Source of the DNA: Planctomycetales bacterium
GTDB taxonomy: Bacteria; Planctomycetota; Planctomycetia; Isosphaerales; Isosphaeraceae
Assembly: GCA_027459775.1 (NCBI GenBank)
Contig: DAIDHE010000093.1
Coordinates: forward strand, 1-64,000
Reading direction: 5' to 3'
DNA length: 64,000 bases
Numbering within the stretch: position 1 is the first letter of the stretch; every line of letters begins with the position of its first letter. Made by a program: the position numbers and the translations under genes. Below the pieces are notes generated by a model that worked only from the letters and a program-made list of their open reading frames with translations, did not search any database and was not told the DNA's origin. Below are positions 44,932 to 53,321 of this stretch, piece after piece.

Positions 44932-45791
44932 CCGAGCCAGGCTCGCTCAAGGCGAGCTATCGGTTTTGCTCGACCCTGGCTCGTCGCGAAGCGCGTAATT
45001 TTTATTATGCGTTTCTGCTTTTGCCCCCCGCGCGCAGGCGTTCGATGTGCGCTCTCTATGCGTTTCTGCGACACGCCGACGACCTCGCCGACCGCCCCGC
45101 CCCCGACGCCGAACGCGAAACGGCCCTGGCCGGCCTGCGCCAGGATCCCGATCGCGCGATCGCGGGCGAGGCCACGCTCTGGCCCGGCATGCAAGCCCTG
45201 GGCGACGCCGCCCGCCGCCACGCGATCCCCGCGAATTTGTTTCATCAAGCGATCGACGGCGTCCTGATGGACGTCCATCACCGCCGGTTCGCGACCTTTG
45301 CCGAGCTCGCCGACTACTGCCACCACGTCGCATCCGTGGTTGGCATGGCATGTCTGCACATCTGGGGATATTGTTCTGAGGAAGGCCGCGCCGAGGCCCT
45401 CGCCGAGCATTACGGCCTGGCGCTTCAGCTTACGAACATCCTCCGCGACGTCGGCGAGGACGCCCGCGCGGGTCGCGTTTATCTCCCGCGCGAGGATCTC
45501 GACCGCTTCGGCGTCGACCCCGGCGAGCTTGCCGGGCATGGAATTCCCAGCGATCGTTTGCGCGCGCTGCTCGAATTCGAAGCCGCCCGCGCCCGCGGCT
45601 GTTATGAGGCAGGCAAGCCCCTCGAGGATCTGGTCGACCGCGTCGGCCGCCCGGTCCTGCGCGCGATCGTGGGCATCTATCACGCACTGCTCGACGAAAT
45701 CATCCGCCGCGACTATCGCGTCCTCGAGCGCCGCCTCGCCATCCCTCCCACCCGCAAGCTCGCCATCGCGGTCCGGTCGCTTTGCCCTTAA
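44928..45791 (+). CDS. hpnD: Presqualene diphosphate synthase HpnD
   Basis: A 287-aa member of the squalene/phytoene synthase family. RHADDLADR is the first Asp-rich motif and TNILRDVGEDARAGRVYLP the second, the latter characteristic of HpnD/CrtB-type enzymes. It condenses two farnesyl diphosphates into presqualene diphosphate. The GTG start at 44928 overlaps the hpnC stop (GTGA), which points to coupled translation; the longer open frame runs through hpnC. The next gene on this strand (TlpA-like) is unrelated and begins about 140 bases later. Distinction from a phytoene synthase rests on the hpnC neighbour. Confidence 0.9.
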   Translation: MTEPGSLKASYRFCSTLARREARNFYYAFLLLPPARRRSMCALYAFLRHADDLADRPAPDAERETALAGLRQDPDRAIAGEATLWPGMQALGDAARRHAIPANLFHQAIDGVLMDVHHRRFATFAELADYCHHVASVVGMACLHIWGYCSEEGRAEALAEHYGLALQLTNILRDVGEDARAGRVYLPREDLDRFGVDPGELAGHGIPSDRLRALLEFEAARARGCYEAGKPLEDLVDRVGRPVLRAIVGIYHALLDEIIRRDYRVLERRLAIPPTRKLAIAVRSLCP

Positions 45792-45928
45792 GGTACGACG
45801 GGCCTCCGCGGCGGGGGTCGACGGGGGCTGGACTCGATTGTAAACTTGTTGGGGAGGTTGATCTCCCAAACCCCTTGATTCCCACCCACGTAGGTCTTGC
45901 GCCTCAGGCGCGCCCTGGAGTTCGATTC

Positions 45929-47317
45929 ATGTTCAATGTGGTGCGCCTCGGGCGTTTTTCTTGCTACACCCCGGCGACAACCGTCGGGCTGCTCGTTCTG
46001 GGCCTGGCGCTGGCCGCCGTTCCGGCGATCGCCCAGGCGCCGCGCCTCAAGGTCGAAAAAGCGGCCGACGATCCCAAGGCGATCGCGCTCCTGGGCGAGG
46101 TCGTAAAGGCCTACAAGGCCCTCGAAGCCTATTCCGACAAGGGCCAGTTCGTGATCGCCGCAACCCTCGACGGCAAGGTTCAAAAACAATCCTCGCAGCT
46201 CACCCTCACGCTGGTCCGGCCCAACAAGCTCGATTTCCAGGCCGGCCCCGTCCGCGTTTCGTCCGACGGCGAAACCCTCACGACCTCGGTCGAACCGCTC
46301 AAGAAATACACGGCCGTCCCCGCCCCCAAGACGATCGGCTTCGAGACCTTCCGCGACGGAGCGGTCGGGGCGGTTCTCTTCGGCGGGCCGTCGGGCGCTC
46401 CCATGTTCGTGCTGCTCAACCTGCTCACCGACGCCGATCCCAAGACCGCCCTCACCAAGCTCGGCGGCTCGATTCAGCTCGCCCCCAAGACCGACCCCGC
46501 CAAGCCCGACGAACTCATGATCGACCTCCGCAACGGACCCGACATGATCCTCGGCGTCGACCCCGCGACCAAGCTCTTGTCACGCATCGACATGAAAATC
46601 GACGCCGATCAACTGGCCGCCAACATCCCGCCGGGGCAGACCCTCACGATCGAGCAGTTCGGCTGGATCGCGGGCGCGGTCGCGACCACCGTCTCCAAGG
46701 ACCGGTCGTTCGCCTTCCAGGCGCCCAAGGGGTTCTCCAAGGTCGACTCGCTCGCCGACCGCCAGCCCCCGAAGGGCGCTGACCCCAGGCTGGGCAAGCC
46801 AGCGCCTGATTTCACCCTGACCGTCCTCGACGGACCCGGCAAGACCCGCACCCTCACCAAGGCCGACCTCGCGGGCAAGGTCGTCGTGATCGACTTCTGG
46901 GCCACCTGGTGCGGTCCTTGCATGATGGAACTCCCCGAAATCCAGAAACTGGTCGAATCCCTCAAGGATTCGGCCAAGGACGTGGTCGTCGTGGCGGTCA
47001 GCCAAGACAAAGAGTCCAGCGAGCTCGCGGCCGTCCGCAAACTCGTCGAGAAGACGCTCGCCGACAAGAAGATCGACCTGCTCTCGAGCCCCGTCGGCAA
47101 GATCGCGCTCGACCCCAGCAACTCGGTCGGCGACGCGTTCGGCGTCGAGGGCATTCCCACGCTCGTGATCCTCGACGGCAAGGGGAACATTCAGTCCGTC
47201 GACGTCGGCTACGACTCGACCGCCGCCGTCCCTCTCAACAAGCGCCTGGCCGGCGACATCAAGCTGCTCGTCGAGGGTAAGCCGCTGCCCAAGCACGCCG
47301 AGGCCGAGGCCAAGTAA
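45929..47317 (+). CDS. Secreted TlpA-like thioredoxin protein with N-terminal DUF2092/LolA-like domain
   Basis: A 462-aa exported protein. After a signal peptide (TTVGLLVLGLALAAVPAIA) the first ~230 residues are a beta-rich region (KAYKALEAYSDKGQFVIA, LTLTLVRPNKLDFQ) like DUF2092/LolA-type lipoprotein-carrier folds. The C-terminal ~170 residues are a TlpA/ResA-like thioredoxin with VVIDFWATWCGPC, ELPEIQKL and GVEGIPTLVIL. It should act as a disulfide reductase outside the cytoplasm. GGAG lies eight bases before ATG 45929. A hairpin lies 8 bases after its stop codon (47325-47347). Confidence 0.85.
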   Translation: MFNVVRLGRFSCYTPATTVGLLVLGLALAAVPAIAQAPRLKVEKAADDPKAIALLGEVVKAYKALEAYSDKGQFVIAATLDGKVQKQSSQLTLTLVRPNKLDFQAGPVRVSSDGETLTTSVEPLKKYTAVPAPKTIGFETFRDGAVGAVLFGGPSGAPMFVLLNLLTDADPKTALTKLGGSIQLAPKTDPAKPDELMIDLRNGPDMILGVDPATKLLSRIDMKIDADQLAANIPPGQTLTIEQFGWIAGAVATTVSKDRSFAFQAPKGFSKVDSLADRQPPKGADPRLGKPAPDFTLTVLDGPGKTRTLTKADLAGKVVVIDFWATWCGPCMMELPEIQKLVESLKDSAKDVVVVAVSQDKESSELAAVRKLVEKTLADKKIDLLSSPVGKIALDPSNSVGDAFGVEGIPTLVILDGKGNIQSVDVGYDSTAAVPLNKRLAGDIKLLVEGKPLPKHAEAEAK

Positions 47318-47324
47318 CGCCCCG

Positions 47325-47347
47325 AAAACGGTGCCTGGCACCGTTTT
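47325..47347. repeat. Palindrome AAAACGGTGC-ctg-GCACCGTTTT
   Basis: A perfect 10-base inverted repeat with a 3-base loop begins 8 bases after the TlpA-like stop codon. It shares its core (AACGGTGCCTG) with a second, longer palindrome 60 bases downstream, so both are copies of one palindromic element. Without a T run on either side it is not a classical intrinsic terminator. Confidence 0.8.
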
Positions 47348-47395
47348 GGCAGCCCGGTCCTCCTGGTGCTTCGAGACGGCGCCAGCTCAGGAAAC

Positions 47396-47432
47396 GAGCC
47401 TGGAAACGGTGCCTGACACCGTTTCCAGGCTC
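47396..47432. repeat. Long palindrome with 16-base arms, second copy
   Basis: Arms GAGCCTGGAAACGGTG and CACCGTTTCCAGGCTC pair perfectly over 16 bases around a 5-base loop. The core repeats the preceding palindrome with one base change in the loop (CCTGA versus CCTGG). Such perfect stems with small loops typically form DNA cruciforms or RNA hairpins and may stabilise the transcript's 3' end. A similar core is known from many bacterial genomes as a dispersed repeat. Confidence 0.85.
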
Positions 47433-47500
47433 TCTCGCTAGACCGGCGCCATCCGCTTCTCGATCCTCTCTTTTCCCTCTCTTCTCTTCTTTCCCCATCT

Positions 47501-47524
47501 TCTCTGTGTCTCTGTGTCTCTGTG
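47501..47524. repeat. Three tandem copies of TCTCTGTG in a pyrimidine-rich tract
   Basis: The octamer TCTCTGTG occurs three times in direct tandem, immediately after a ~40-base stretch made almost entirely of C and T (from about 47465). Such strand-asymmetric tracts are unusual in this otherwise mixed GC-rich sequence. The tract lies 50 bases before the end of the SH3-like gene on the opposite strand. Confidence 0.8.
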
Positions 47525-47575
47525 GTTCAAACCGGAAACCACCCTGGCCCTCCCAATCCCACCGTCGACGCAGCG

Positions 47576-48826
47576 CTAGCGCCCACGGGCGACGGGCTCG
47601 AGCTCGCGCACGGTGATCAGGGGAACGCTCAGGTCTTCATCGAACCGCGACCGCCCTCGAACCCCTACCCGCCCGGCGGTGATCGGCTCGATCTCGAGCC
47701 CCGGCGGGATGTCGAGAAATGCCGTCGTCTTGCCGTCCGTGCCGATGAGCGCATAGAGCTTGCGGCCCTCGAGAAACTGGTTGCTGGGCTTCATGAACCC
47801 GATGGCGGTATAACCCCGCGCGGGCTTGGGAGCACTCGCGGCGAGCTTCCGCTCAGCGGCGTCGACCTCGCCATCGAGCCTCCTCATGTGCGCCAGTGTC
47901 GCCTCGACCTCCCGCGCCGCCGCGGCCGAGCGCTCGTCGCGCTCAAGCCGCGCCAGCCGCGCTGACACCGCCTCGCGCACCCGAGGGTCGTCGCCGGCTC
48001 TCTTCAAGATCGCCTGCGACCGCGCGCGCTCGGCCTCGAACCGCCAGGCAGCGACCTCGCGCTGGCTCACGACCGCCCGATGGTCTCTATCGAGGCTCTT
48101 GAGCTCGGCCGCGACCTCGGCCGGCAGCCCCGGCGGATCGACGATCGGCTTCGCAGCGACGGCCGGGCGCCGCGGCGGATCATCATCAGGCCGGTACATC
48201 ACGCGAACCGCCTCGTCCCTGGGCTTCTCACGGCCGAGCGGCTCGAGTCCAGCCGCCCGGACGAAATAGACCAGGTCGTCCGGCGGCGCGATGGCGAGCC
48301 AGTTGGACTGTGCTCGCTTCGCATCCGCGCGTCCCATGCCGACCGGGGGCCGATCGACCAGCCGCGTCATCGTGCCAGCCTCGAGCCGCGTCCGCGGCGG
48401 GCCCGGCAGGCGGGCGCGCGGATTCCCCGATCGCACCACGGCGCCGTCCCCCTTGACCCACGCCGTCAACGGCGAGGCGGCCGGCTCATGGCGGTGGTCC
48501 TGATCACCCACCCCCTCCTCGCCCAGCTCGAGCGAGCCACGCTCAACCCAGCAAATCGCCCAGGAAGGCCGCTCGATCGCCAGCCACCCACCCCGAACCA
48601 CTCCCCGGATCCGCACCCGATCCCCCTTCGCGAATCGACCCACCTCATACGCCGGCTGCCGGGGAGCATCCCAGACCTCGAGCGAATCCACGCCGACCCG
48701 GGCGCTCATGCCGCGTTCCCACCTCGTCGATCCAGGCGAATCGGCCCCGGGCTCGGTCCCCGCCTGGCCAAAATTGGCCAGCAGGAGGACGAGTACGACC
48801 ACCTCGCGAAGCCTCGAGCCAATCAC
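47576..48826 (-). CDS. SH3-like domain protein with coiled-coil region
   Basis: A ~416-aa protein beginning with a hydrophobic segment (VVVLVLLLANFGQAG), probably a signal peptide. It then shows segments like bacterial SH3 domains (RVGVDSLEVWDAPRQPAYEV, GDRVRIRGVVRGGWLAIERP), which bind cell-wall peptides, followed by a second such unit around WVKGDGAVVRSG and a charged coiled coil (KSLDRDHRAVVSQREVAAWR). It may be a cell-envelope protein; no enzyme motif was seen. The GTG at 48826 follows AGGAGG, with a rather long spacing of 11; the frame is open further upstream to 48904 from another GTG. Confidence 0.65.
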   Translation of the reverse strand: MIGSRLREVVVLVLLLANFGQAGTEPGADSPGSTRWERGMSARVGVDSLEVWDAPRQPAYEVGRFAKGDRVRIRGVVRGGWLAIERPSWAICWVERGSLELGEEGVGDQDHRHEPAASPLTAWVKGDGAVVRSGNPRARLPGPPRTRLEAGTMTRLVDRPPVGMGRADAKRAQSNWLAIAPPDDLVYFVRAAGLEPLGREKPRDEAVRVMYRPDDDPPRRPAVAAKPIVDPPGLPAEVAAELKSLDRDHRAVVSQREVAAWRFEAERARSQAILKRAGDDPRVREAVSARLARLERDERSAAAAREVEATLAHMRRLDGEVDAAERKLAASAPKPARGYTAIGFMKPSNQFLEGRKLYALIGTDGKTTAFLDIPPGLEIEPITAGRVGVRGRSRFDEDLSVPLITVRELEPVARGR

Positions 48827-49226
48827 GCTCAGATAAGCCTCCTGGGCCCGTTTCGAGCCCCCAGGACGGTCGATCAGACCCCGACAAGCTCCTGATGGGA
48901 GCACGATGAATCGATGGAACCTCTTATATTGCAGAGGGATAGGGTTCTCTCGCGGAGCCCCCGGCCGGCGTCGCGGCCCCCGGTCCGGCTTCGCTTGGTG
49001 AGAGCCGCTTCATAGCCTGGATCGAATCGGGCGTCAAGCCGCTCTGGTCTTTCCATTCGGGACGGCGGCGGTTAAAATCAAGGATTCTGGCGAGAAGAAC
49101 CCCGGGGTTCACGCTGGTGGGCTCATCGAGCCCGCGAGCCGCCGCCAGGTCTGGGCGCGTCGAGGCGACGCGCCGCCTGTTTTTTCGTGGTTGAGGGGCC
49201 CAAAACGGGCTCGGGAGCGGAGCGGG
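48827..49226. other. Intergenic region and probable rplU leader
   Basis: About 400 bases between the divergent SH3-like and rplU genes. No gene supported here. In several bacteria a structured L21 leader precedes rplU and binds the protein; whether one exists here could not be judged by eye. There are inverted-repeat-like GC-rich stretches around 48950-49000 and 49130-49200. Confidence 0.35.
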
Positions 49227-49547
49227 ATGTACGCGATATTCGAGGACGGCAGCCATCAATTCCGGGTCCGCGAGGGGGACCACGTCAGAGTCGACCGCCG
49301 CGACGGAAAGGCGGGCGATACAGTCACCTTTTCCAAGGTTCTCATGCTCGCCGGCGAGGACGGAAAAACCACCATCGGCGCACCCTTGGTCGAACAAGTC
49401 CTGGTCCAGGCGAAGATCGTCAACCAGTTCCGGACCAAGAAGATCATCATCCAGAAGTTCCGTCGGCGTAAGAACATGCGTCGAAGGAACGGCCACCGGC
49501 AATCCTACACCATGGTCCAGATCACGAGCATCGCCGCCCCCGCCTGA
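49227..49547 (+). CDS. rplU: Ribosomal protein bL21
   Basis: A 106-aa protein with the L21 pattern: MYAIFEDGSHQFRVREGDHV, VTFSKVLMLAGED, IGAPLV and the basic motif KIIIQKFRRRKNMRRRNGHR. It is a 50S subunit protein binding 23S rRNA. Its length and order agree with the family. The ATG follows GAGCGGG. In most bacteria rpmA (bL27) follows directly, but here an intrinsic terminator and a 600-base gene-free stretch come next, so rplU is monocistronic and rpmA must be elsewhere. Confidence 0.95.
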   Translation: MYAIFEDGSHQFRVREGDHVRVDRRDGKAGDTVTFSKVLMLAGEDGKTTIGAPLVEQVLVQAKIVNQFRTKKIIIQKFRRRKNMRRRNGHRQSYTMVQITSIAAPA

Positions 49548-49587
49548 GCGGTCGCTCCAGGCTCGTTATCCTTGCCAGTTCCCTCAG

Positions 49588-49631
49588 ACCGTTCGGTCGT
49601 TTCGAGAAATCGAAGGCCGGGCGGTTTTTTT
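49588..49631 (+). terminator. Intrinsic terminator after rplU
   Basis: An imperfect hairpin (ACCG...CGGT outer arms with inner TTTCGA/TCGAA pairs) is followed immediately by seven T residues at 49625-49631. The stem includes G-U pairs and a small bulge. Its position 40 bases after the rplU stop and the T run indicate a Rho-independent terminator, reading on the plus strand. Confidence 0.7.
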
Positions 49632-50168
49632 GTTTGCATCGGCCGGACTGATGGTACCATATGGCCGCCCGTGGGACGGCGGTCGGCCGGGCGGGAGTGA
49701 AGGTGGGAGGAAGGGCGGCCCCAGGGACGGCAAGCATGCGTCCTCGGGGCGTGACGGGCCGGGCGGAGCCGGCCAAGTCTTGGTTCGCGACGACGAGCGA
49801 ACCCGCCGGCAAATCGCTTCGTCGGGGGCGCGAGGACGCTTGGAATGGTCCTCAATTCACGAAGACGTCCACTCGAGCGAGGCAAAACGGCGTTAGATTT
49901 TCCCATCGGTGAGTTCCAAGGCCGTTCGAGCCAACTAAGGCGCGATTCCAGGAGTCTGAGAGACGCATCGCGAGGACAAGCTGGGACGGAGTCGAGAGGC
50001 GTCCGGATTCAAGATCACTCTCGCAGTGCGTCGATAGAGGGCGTTGGACGCCCGTTTGGTCTGTATTTCGGTATACCTATGGATTTCTGATCACAGAGCG
50101 GCTATCCTCGAGGAGATCGGGGAGTTCAGGGGCGACCCTGGTCGAAAGCCGAGACGTGGAGAATCGTC
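49632..50168. other. Long GC-rich leader upstream of nrdJ, structured-looking
   Basis: About 540 bases with no convincing gene, although small frames are open. The first 250 bases are extremely G-rich on the plus strand with many short inverted repeats (for example GGCCGGGCGGAGCCGGCC near 49760), so they could fold strongly. A B12-dependent reductase follows, so a cobalamin riboswitch was considered but no full set of conserved elements could be identified. No tRNA, RNase P or SRP RNA signature was found. Confidence 0.4.
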
Positions 50169-53100
50169 ATGAGAGCAGTCGGCGAGCGGTCGGGAGTGGC
50201 GGCGAAACCGGAGACCGTCGAGTCTCCCTCCAAGGGCGCGCCTCCACGGCGGGCCCGCGAGCGGGGGGGCATGCAGGTTCCCCGGGTGTTCAGCGTCCCG
50301 GGGACGAGTCCATTTGACCTGGTCGAATGGGAGACACGGACGGCCGAGATCAAGGACGAGCGCGGCCGGGCGATCTTCCAGCAAAAGGGCTGCGAGATCC
50401 CCAAGGGCTGGAGCCAGCTCGCGACCAACGTGGTGGCCAGCAAATACTTCTACGGCGACGTGGCCAGCGGCAACGGCAGCCCGGCCGAGGGCAAACGGGA
50501 GTATTCGGTCCGCCAGCTCGTGGGGCGGGTGACCCGGACGATCGCCGACTGGGGCAAGGCCGACGGCTATTTCGCCAGCGACGCCGACGCCGACAGCTTC
50601 CACGACGAGCTCACGTCGCTCTGCCTCAACCAGTACGGCTCGTTCAATTCGCCCGTCTGGTTCAACGTCGGGCTCTATCACGAGTACGGCCTGTCCGGGC
50701 CGGCCAACAACTGGCGATGGGATGAAGAAACCCGCGCCGTCCGCCGCGCCGAAAGCGCCTATCAGTACCCCCAGGCCTCCGCTTGCTTCATCCAGAGCGT
50801 CTCCGACGACATGGAAGGGATCATGCGCCTGGCCGCCAGCGAGGCCATGCTCTTCAAGTTCGGCTCGGGCACCGGCACCGACCTGTCGACCCTGCGCTCC
50901 AGCCGCGAAAAGCTCTCGGGCGGCGGCAAGCCCTCGGGCCCGGTCAGCTTCATGCGGGTCTACGACGCCATCGCCAGCGTGGTCAAGTCCGGCGGCAAGA
51001 CCCGCCGCGCCGCCAAGATGCAGACCCTCAAATGCTGGCACCCCGACATCCTCGACTTCATCGAGTGCAAGACCAAGGAAGAGCAAAAGGCCCTCGCCCT
51101 CATCCGCTCGGGCTACGAGGCCAATTTCAACGGCGAGGCCTACAGCTCGGTCATGTTCCAGAACTCCAATCTCTCGATCCGCTGCACCGACGCCTTCTTG
51201 AAGGCCGCGGTCGCCGACCAGGATTGGACCACCATCTCGGTCACGACCGGCCAGCCCATGGAGACCTACAAGGCCCGGACCTTGCTCGACAAGATGGCGC
51301 TCGGAACCTGGCTCTGCGGCGACCCCGGCATCCAGTACGAAGACACGATTCAGCGCTGGCACACCTGCCCCAACACGGCGCCGATCAATTCGTCGAACCC
51401 ATGCAGCGAATACATGTTCCTGGACGATTCGGCGTGCAATCTGTCGTCGATCAACCTGATGAAGTTCCGCCGCGAGGACGGCGGGTTCGACGCCGCCAAA
51501 TTCCGGGCGGCCGCGCGGATCTTCATCACCGCCCAAGAGATCCTGGTCGACCACGCCAGCTATCCCACCGAGCGGATCGCCGCCAACAGCCACAAGTTCC
51601 GCCCGCTGGGGCTGGGCTACGCCAACCTGGGCAGCCTGCTCATGGCCGCGGGCCTTCCCTATGACTCGCGCGAGGGCCGGGCCCTGGCCGCTTCCATCAC
51701 CGCCATCATGCACGGCCAGGCCTATCTCTCGAGCGCCGAGCACGCGGCACGGCTGGGACCGTTCGACGGCTTCGCCGTCAATCGCGAACCCATGCTCCGC
51801 GTCATGGAATTGCACCGCGACGCCGCCTTCGCCATCGACGAATCGGCCCCGCGCGACTTGCTCGCCGAAGTCCGCTCGGTCTGGAACGAGTGCATCGAGA
51901 TGGGCCGCCAGCACGGCTACCGCAACAGCCAGGTGACCGTGCTCGCCCCCACCGGCACCATCGCCTTCATGATGGACTGCGACACCACCGGGATCGAGCC
52001 CGACATCGCCCTCGTCAAATACAAGCAGCTCGCCGGCGGCGGGATGCTCAAGATCGTCAATCGCACGGTGCCGCAGGCGCTCGAGAAGCTCGGCTACGAC
52101 GAGCCCGAGATCCGGGGAATCCTCGACTATATCGACGCCCACGACACCATCGAGGGCTCGCCGTCGTTCAAGGACGAGCACCTGCCGGTGTTCGATTGCG
52201 CCTTCGCGCCGCCCGCCGGGGGGCGTAGCATTCATTTCCGCGGCCACCTGCGAATGATGGCGGCCGTGCAGCCGTTTTTGTCCGGGGCCATCTCCAAGAC
52301 GTGCAACGTCCCCCACGAGGCCACCGTCGAGGAAATCGGCGGCGCCTATCTCGAGGGCTGGCGGCTCGGGCTGAAGGCGCTCGCGATCTATCGCGACGGT
52401 TCAAAGGGGAGCCAACCGGTGAGCACCAGGGCCGAATCCAACGAGGGGTCGCAGCCTGCCGAACCCGCCGCCCCGCCGGCCCAGCCGGCAGCCGAGCCGG
52501 CCCCGATCGCCGTCGCGGCCCCGGCGGCTGCCGCGCCGCCACAGCCCGCCGCCCCGGTCATCGTCAGCCAGCCGCGCCGCGAACGCCTGCCCCACACCCG
52601 GCAGAGCCTCACCCACAAATTCGACATCCAAGGCCACGAAGGCTACATCAACGTCGGCTTCTACCCCGACGGTCGCCCCGGCGAGCTCTTCATCACCATG
52701 GCCAAGGAAGGCTCGACCATCGGCGGCCTCATGGACATCCTCGGCACCGCCATCTCGATCGGGCTCCAGTACGGCGTCCCCCTCGAGGTCTTCGTCAACA
52801 AATTCGCCCACTCGCGATTCGAGCCGGCCGGGTTCACCAAGAACCCCGACATCCCGATCGCCAAGAGCATCGGCGACTATATCTTCCGCTGGCTGGGCAT
52901 GGAGTTCATCCCCGGCTATCGCGAGGCCAACGCCCCCAAGCGCCCCGCCGCCGACAACCTGCTCGAAAACCCGGTCCCGGCCTCGACCCCGCTGCTCAAG
53001 GTCAACGGCCACCGCACGGCCACCATCGCCGACCTCGAACATGCCGAGGCCGTCATGGGCGCCTATCAGACCGTTCCAGAAACCATCGCCCTCGATCCGG

Positions 53101-53246
53101 CCGAATCGGCCATCGACGAGCGGGAGCGTCAGTTCGCCCACTTCCAGAGCGATGCGCCCGCCTGCGACAACTGTGGCGCGCTGACGGTCCGCTGCGGCAC
53201 CTGCTATCGCTGCTTCAACTGTGGCAACAGCATGGGCTGCTCTTGA
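50169..53246 (+). CDS. nrdJ: Adenosylcobalamin-dependent ribonucleotide reductase (class II)
   Basis: A 1025-aa class II ribonucleotide reductase. The core shows GSFNSPVWFNVG, the Cys in QASACFIQS, GSGTGTDLSTLRSS, the triad loop NPCSEYMFLDDSACNLSS and VLAPTGTIAFMMDCDTTG. The C-terminus has the Cys-rich tail (CDNCGALTVRCGTCYRCFNC) that binds zinc and delivers electrons. It makes deoxynucleotides with adenosylcobalamin, independent of oxygen. An Ala/Pro-rich linker of ~40 residues separates the catalytic domain from the C-terminal part. The start has GGAG seven bases upstream. A strong terminator follows 30 bases after its stop. Confidence 0.95.
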   Translation: MRAVGERSGVAAKPETVESPSKGAPPRRARERGGMQVPRVFSVPGTSPFDLVEWETRTAEIKDERGRAIFQQKGCEIPKGWSQLATNVVASKYFYGDVASGNGSPAEGKREYSVRQLVGRVTRTIADWGKADGYFASDADADSFHDELTSLCLNQYGSFNSPVWFNVGLYHEYGLSGPANNWRWDEETRAVRRAESAYQYPQASACFIQSVSDDMEGIMRLAASEAMLFKFGSGTGTDLSTLRSSREKLSGGGKPSGPVSFMRVYDAIASVVKSGGKTRRAAKMQTLKCWHPDILDFIECKTKEEQKALALIRSGYEANFNGEAYSSVMFQNSNLSIRCTDAFLKAAVADQDWTTISVTTGQPMETYKARTLLDKMALGTWLCGDPGIQYEDTIQRWHTCPNTAPINSSNPCSEYMFLDDSACNLSSINLMKFRREDGGFDAAKFRAAARIFITAQEILVDHASYPTERIAANSHKFRPLGLGYANLGSLLMAAGLPYDSREGRALAASITAIMHGQAYLSSAEHAARLGPFDGFAVNREPMLRVMELHRDAAFAIDESAPRDLLAEVRSVWNECIEMGRQHGYRNSQVTVLAPTGTIAFMMDCDTTGIEPDIALVKYKQLAGGGMLKIVNRTVPQALEKLGYDEPEIRGILDYIDAHDTIEGSPSFKDEHLPVFDCAFAPPAGGRSIHFRGHLRMMAAVQPFLSGAISKTCNVPHEATVEEIGGAYLEGWRLGLKALAIYRDGSKGSQPVSTRAESNEGSQPAEPAAPPAQPAAEPAPIAVAAPAAAAPPQPAAPVIVSQPRRERLPHTRQSLTHKFDIQGHEGYINVGFYPDGRPGELFITMAKEGSTIGGLMDILGTAISIGLQYGVPLEVFVNKFAHSRFEPAGFTKNPDIPIAKSIGDYIFRWLGMEFIPGYREANAPKRPAADNLLENPVPASTPLLKVNGHRTATIADLEHAEAVMGAYQTVPETIALDPAESAIDERERQFAHFQSDAPACDNCGALTVRCGTCYRCFNCGNSMGCS

Positions 53247-53275
53247 ACTCTTGCCGACCTGGCCATCCCCACCAG

Positions 53276-53321
53276 AACCTCCCGCCGCGAGCCGACCCTG
53301 GTTCCCGGCGGGAGGTTTTTT
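53276..53321 (+). terminator. Strong intrinsic terminator after nrdJ
   Basis: A perfect 12-base stem (AACCTCCCGCCG with CGGCGGGAGGTT) with an 18-base loop is followed by a T run through 53321. Position about 30 bases after the nrdJ stop is ideal for Rho-independent termination. Confidence 0.9.

Noticed and set aside
49630-49912. Possible rpmA (bL27) or other small gene after rplU
   Set aside because: The frames are Gly/Arg-rich and lack the L27 pattern (MAHKK.G.SS.NGRDS...); resemblance was superficial.
49632-50168. RNase P, SRP or tmRNA gene in the nrdJ leader
   Set aside because: The conserved hallmark sequences of these RNAs were looked for and not found.
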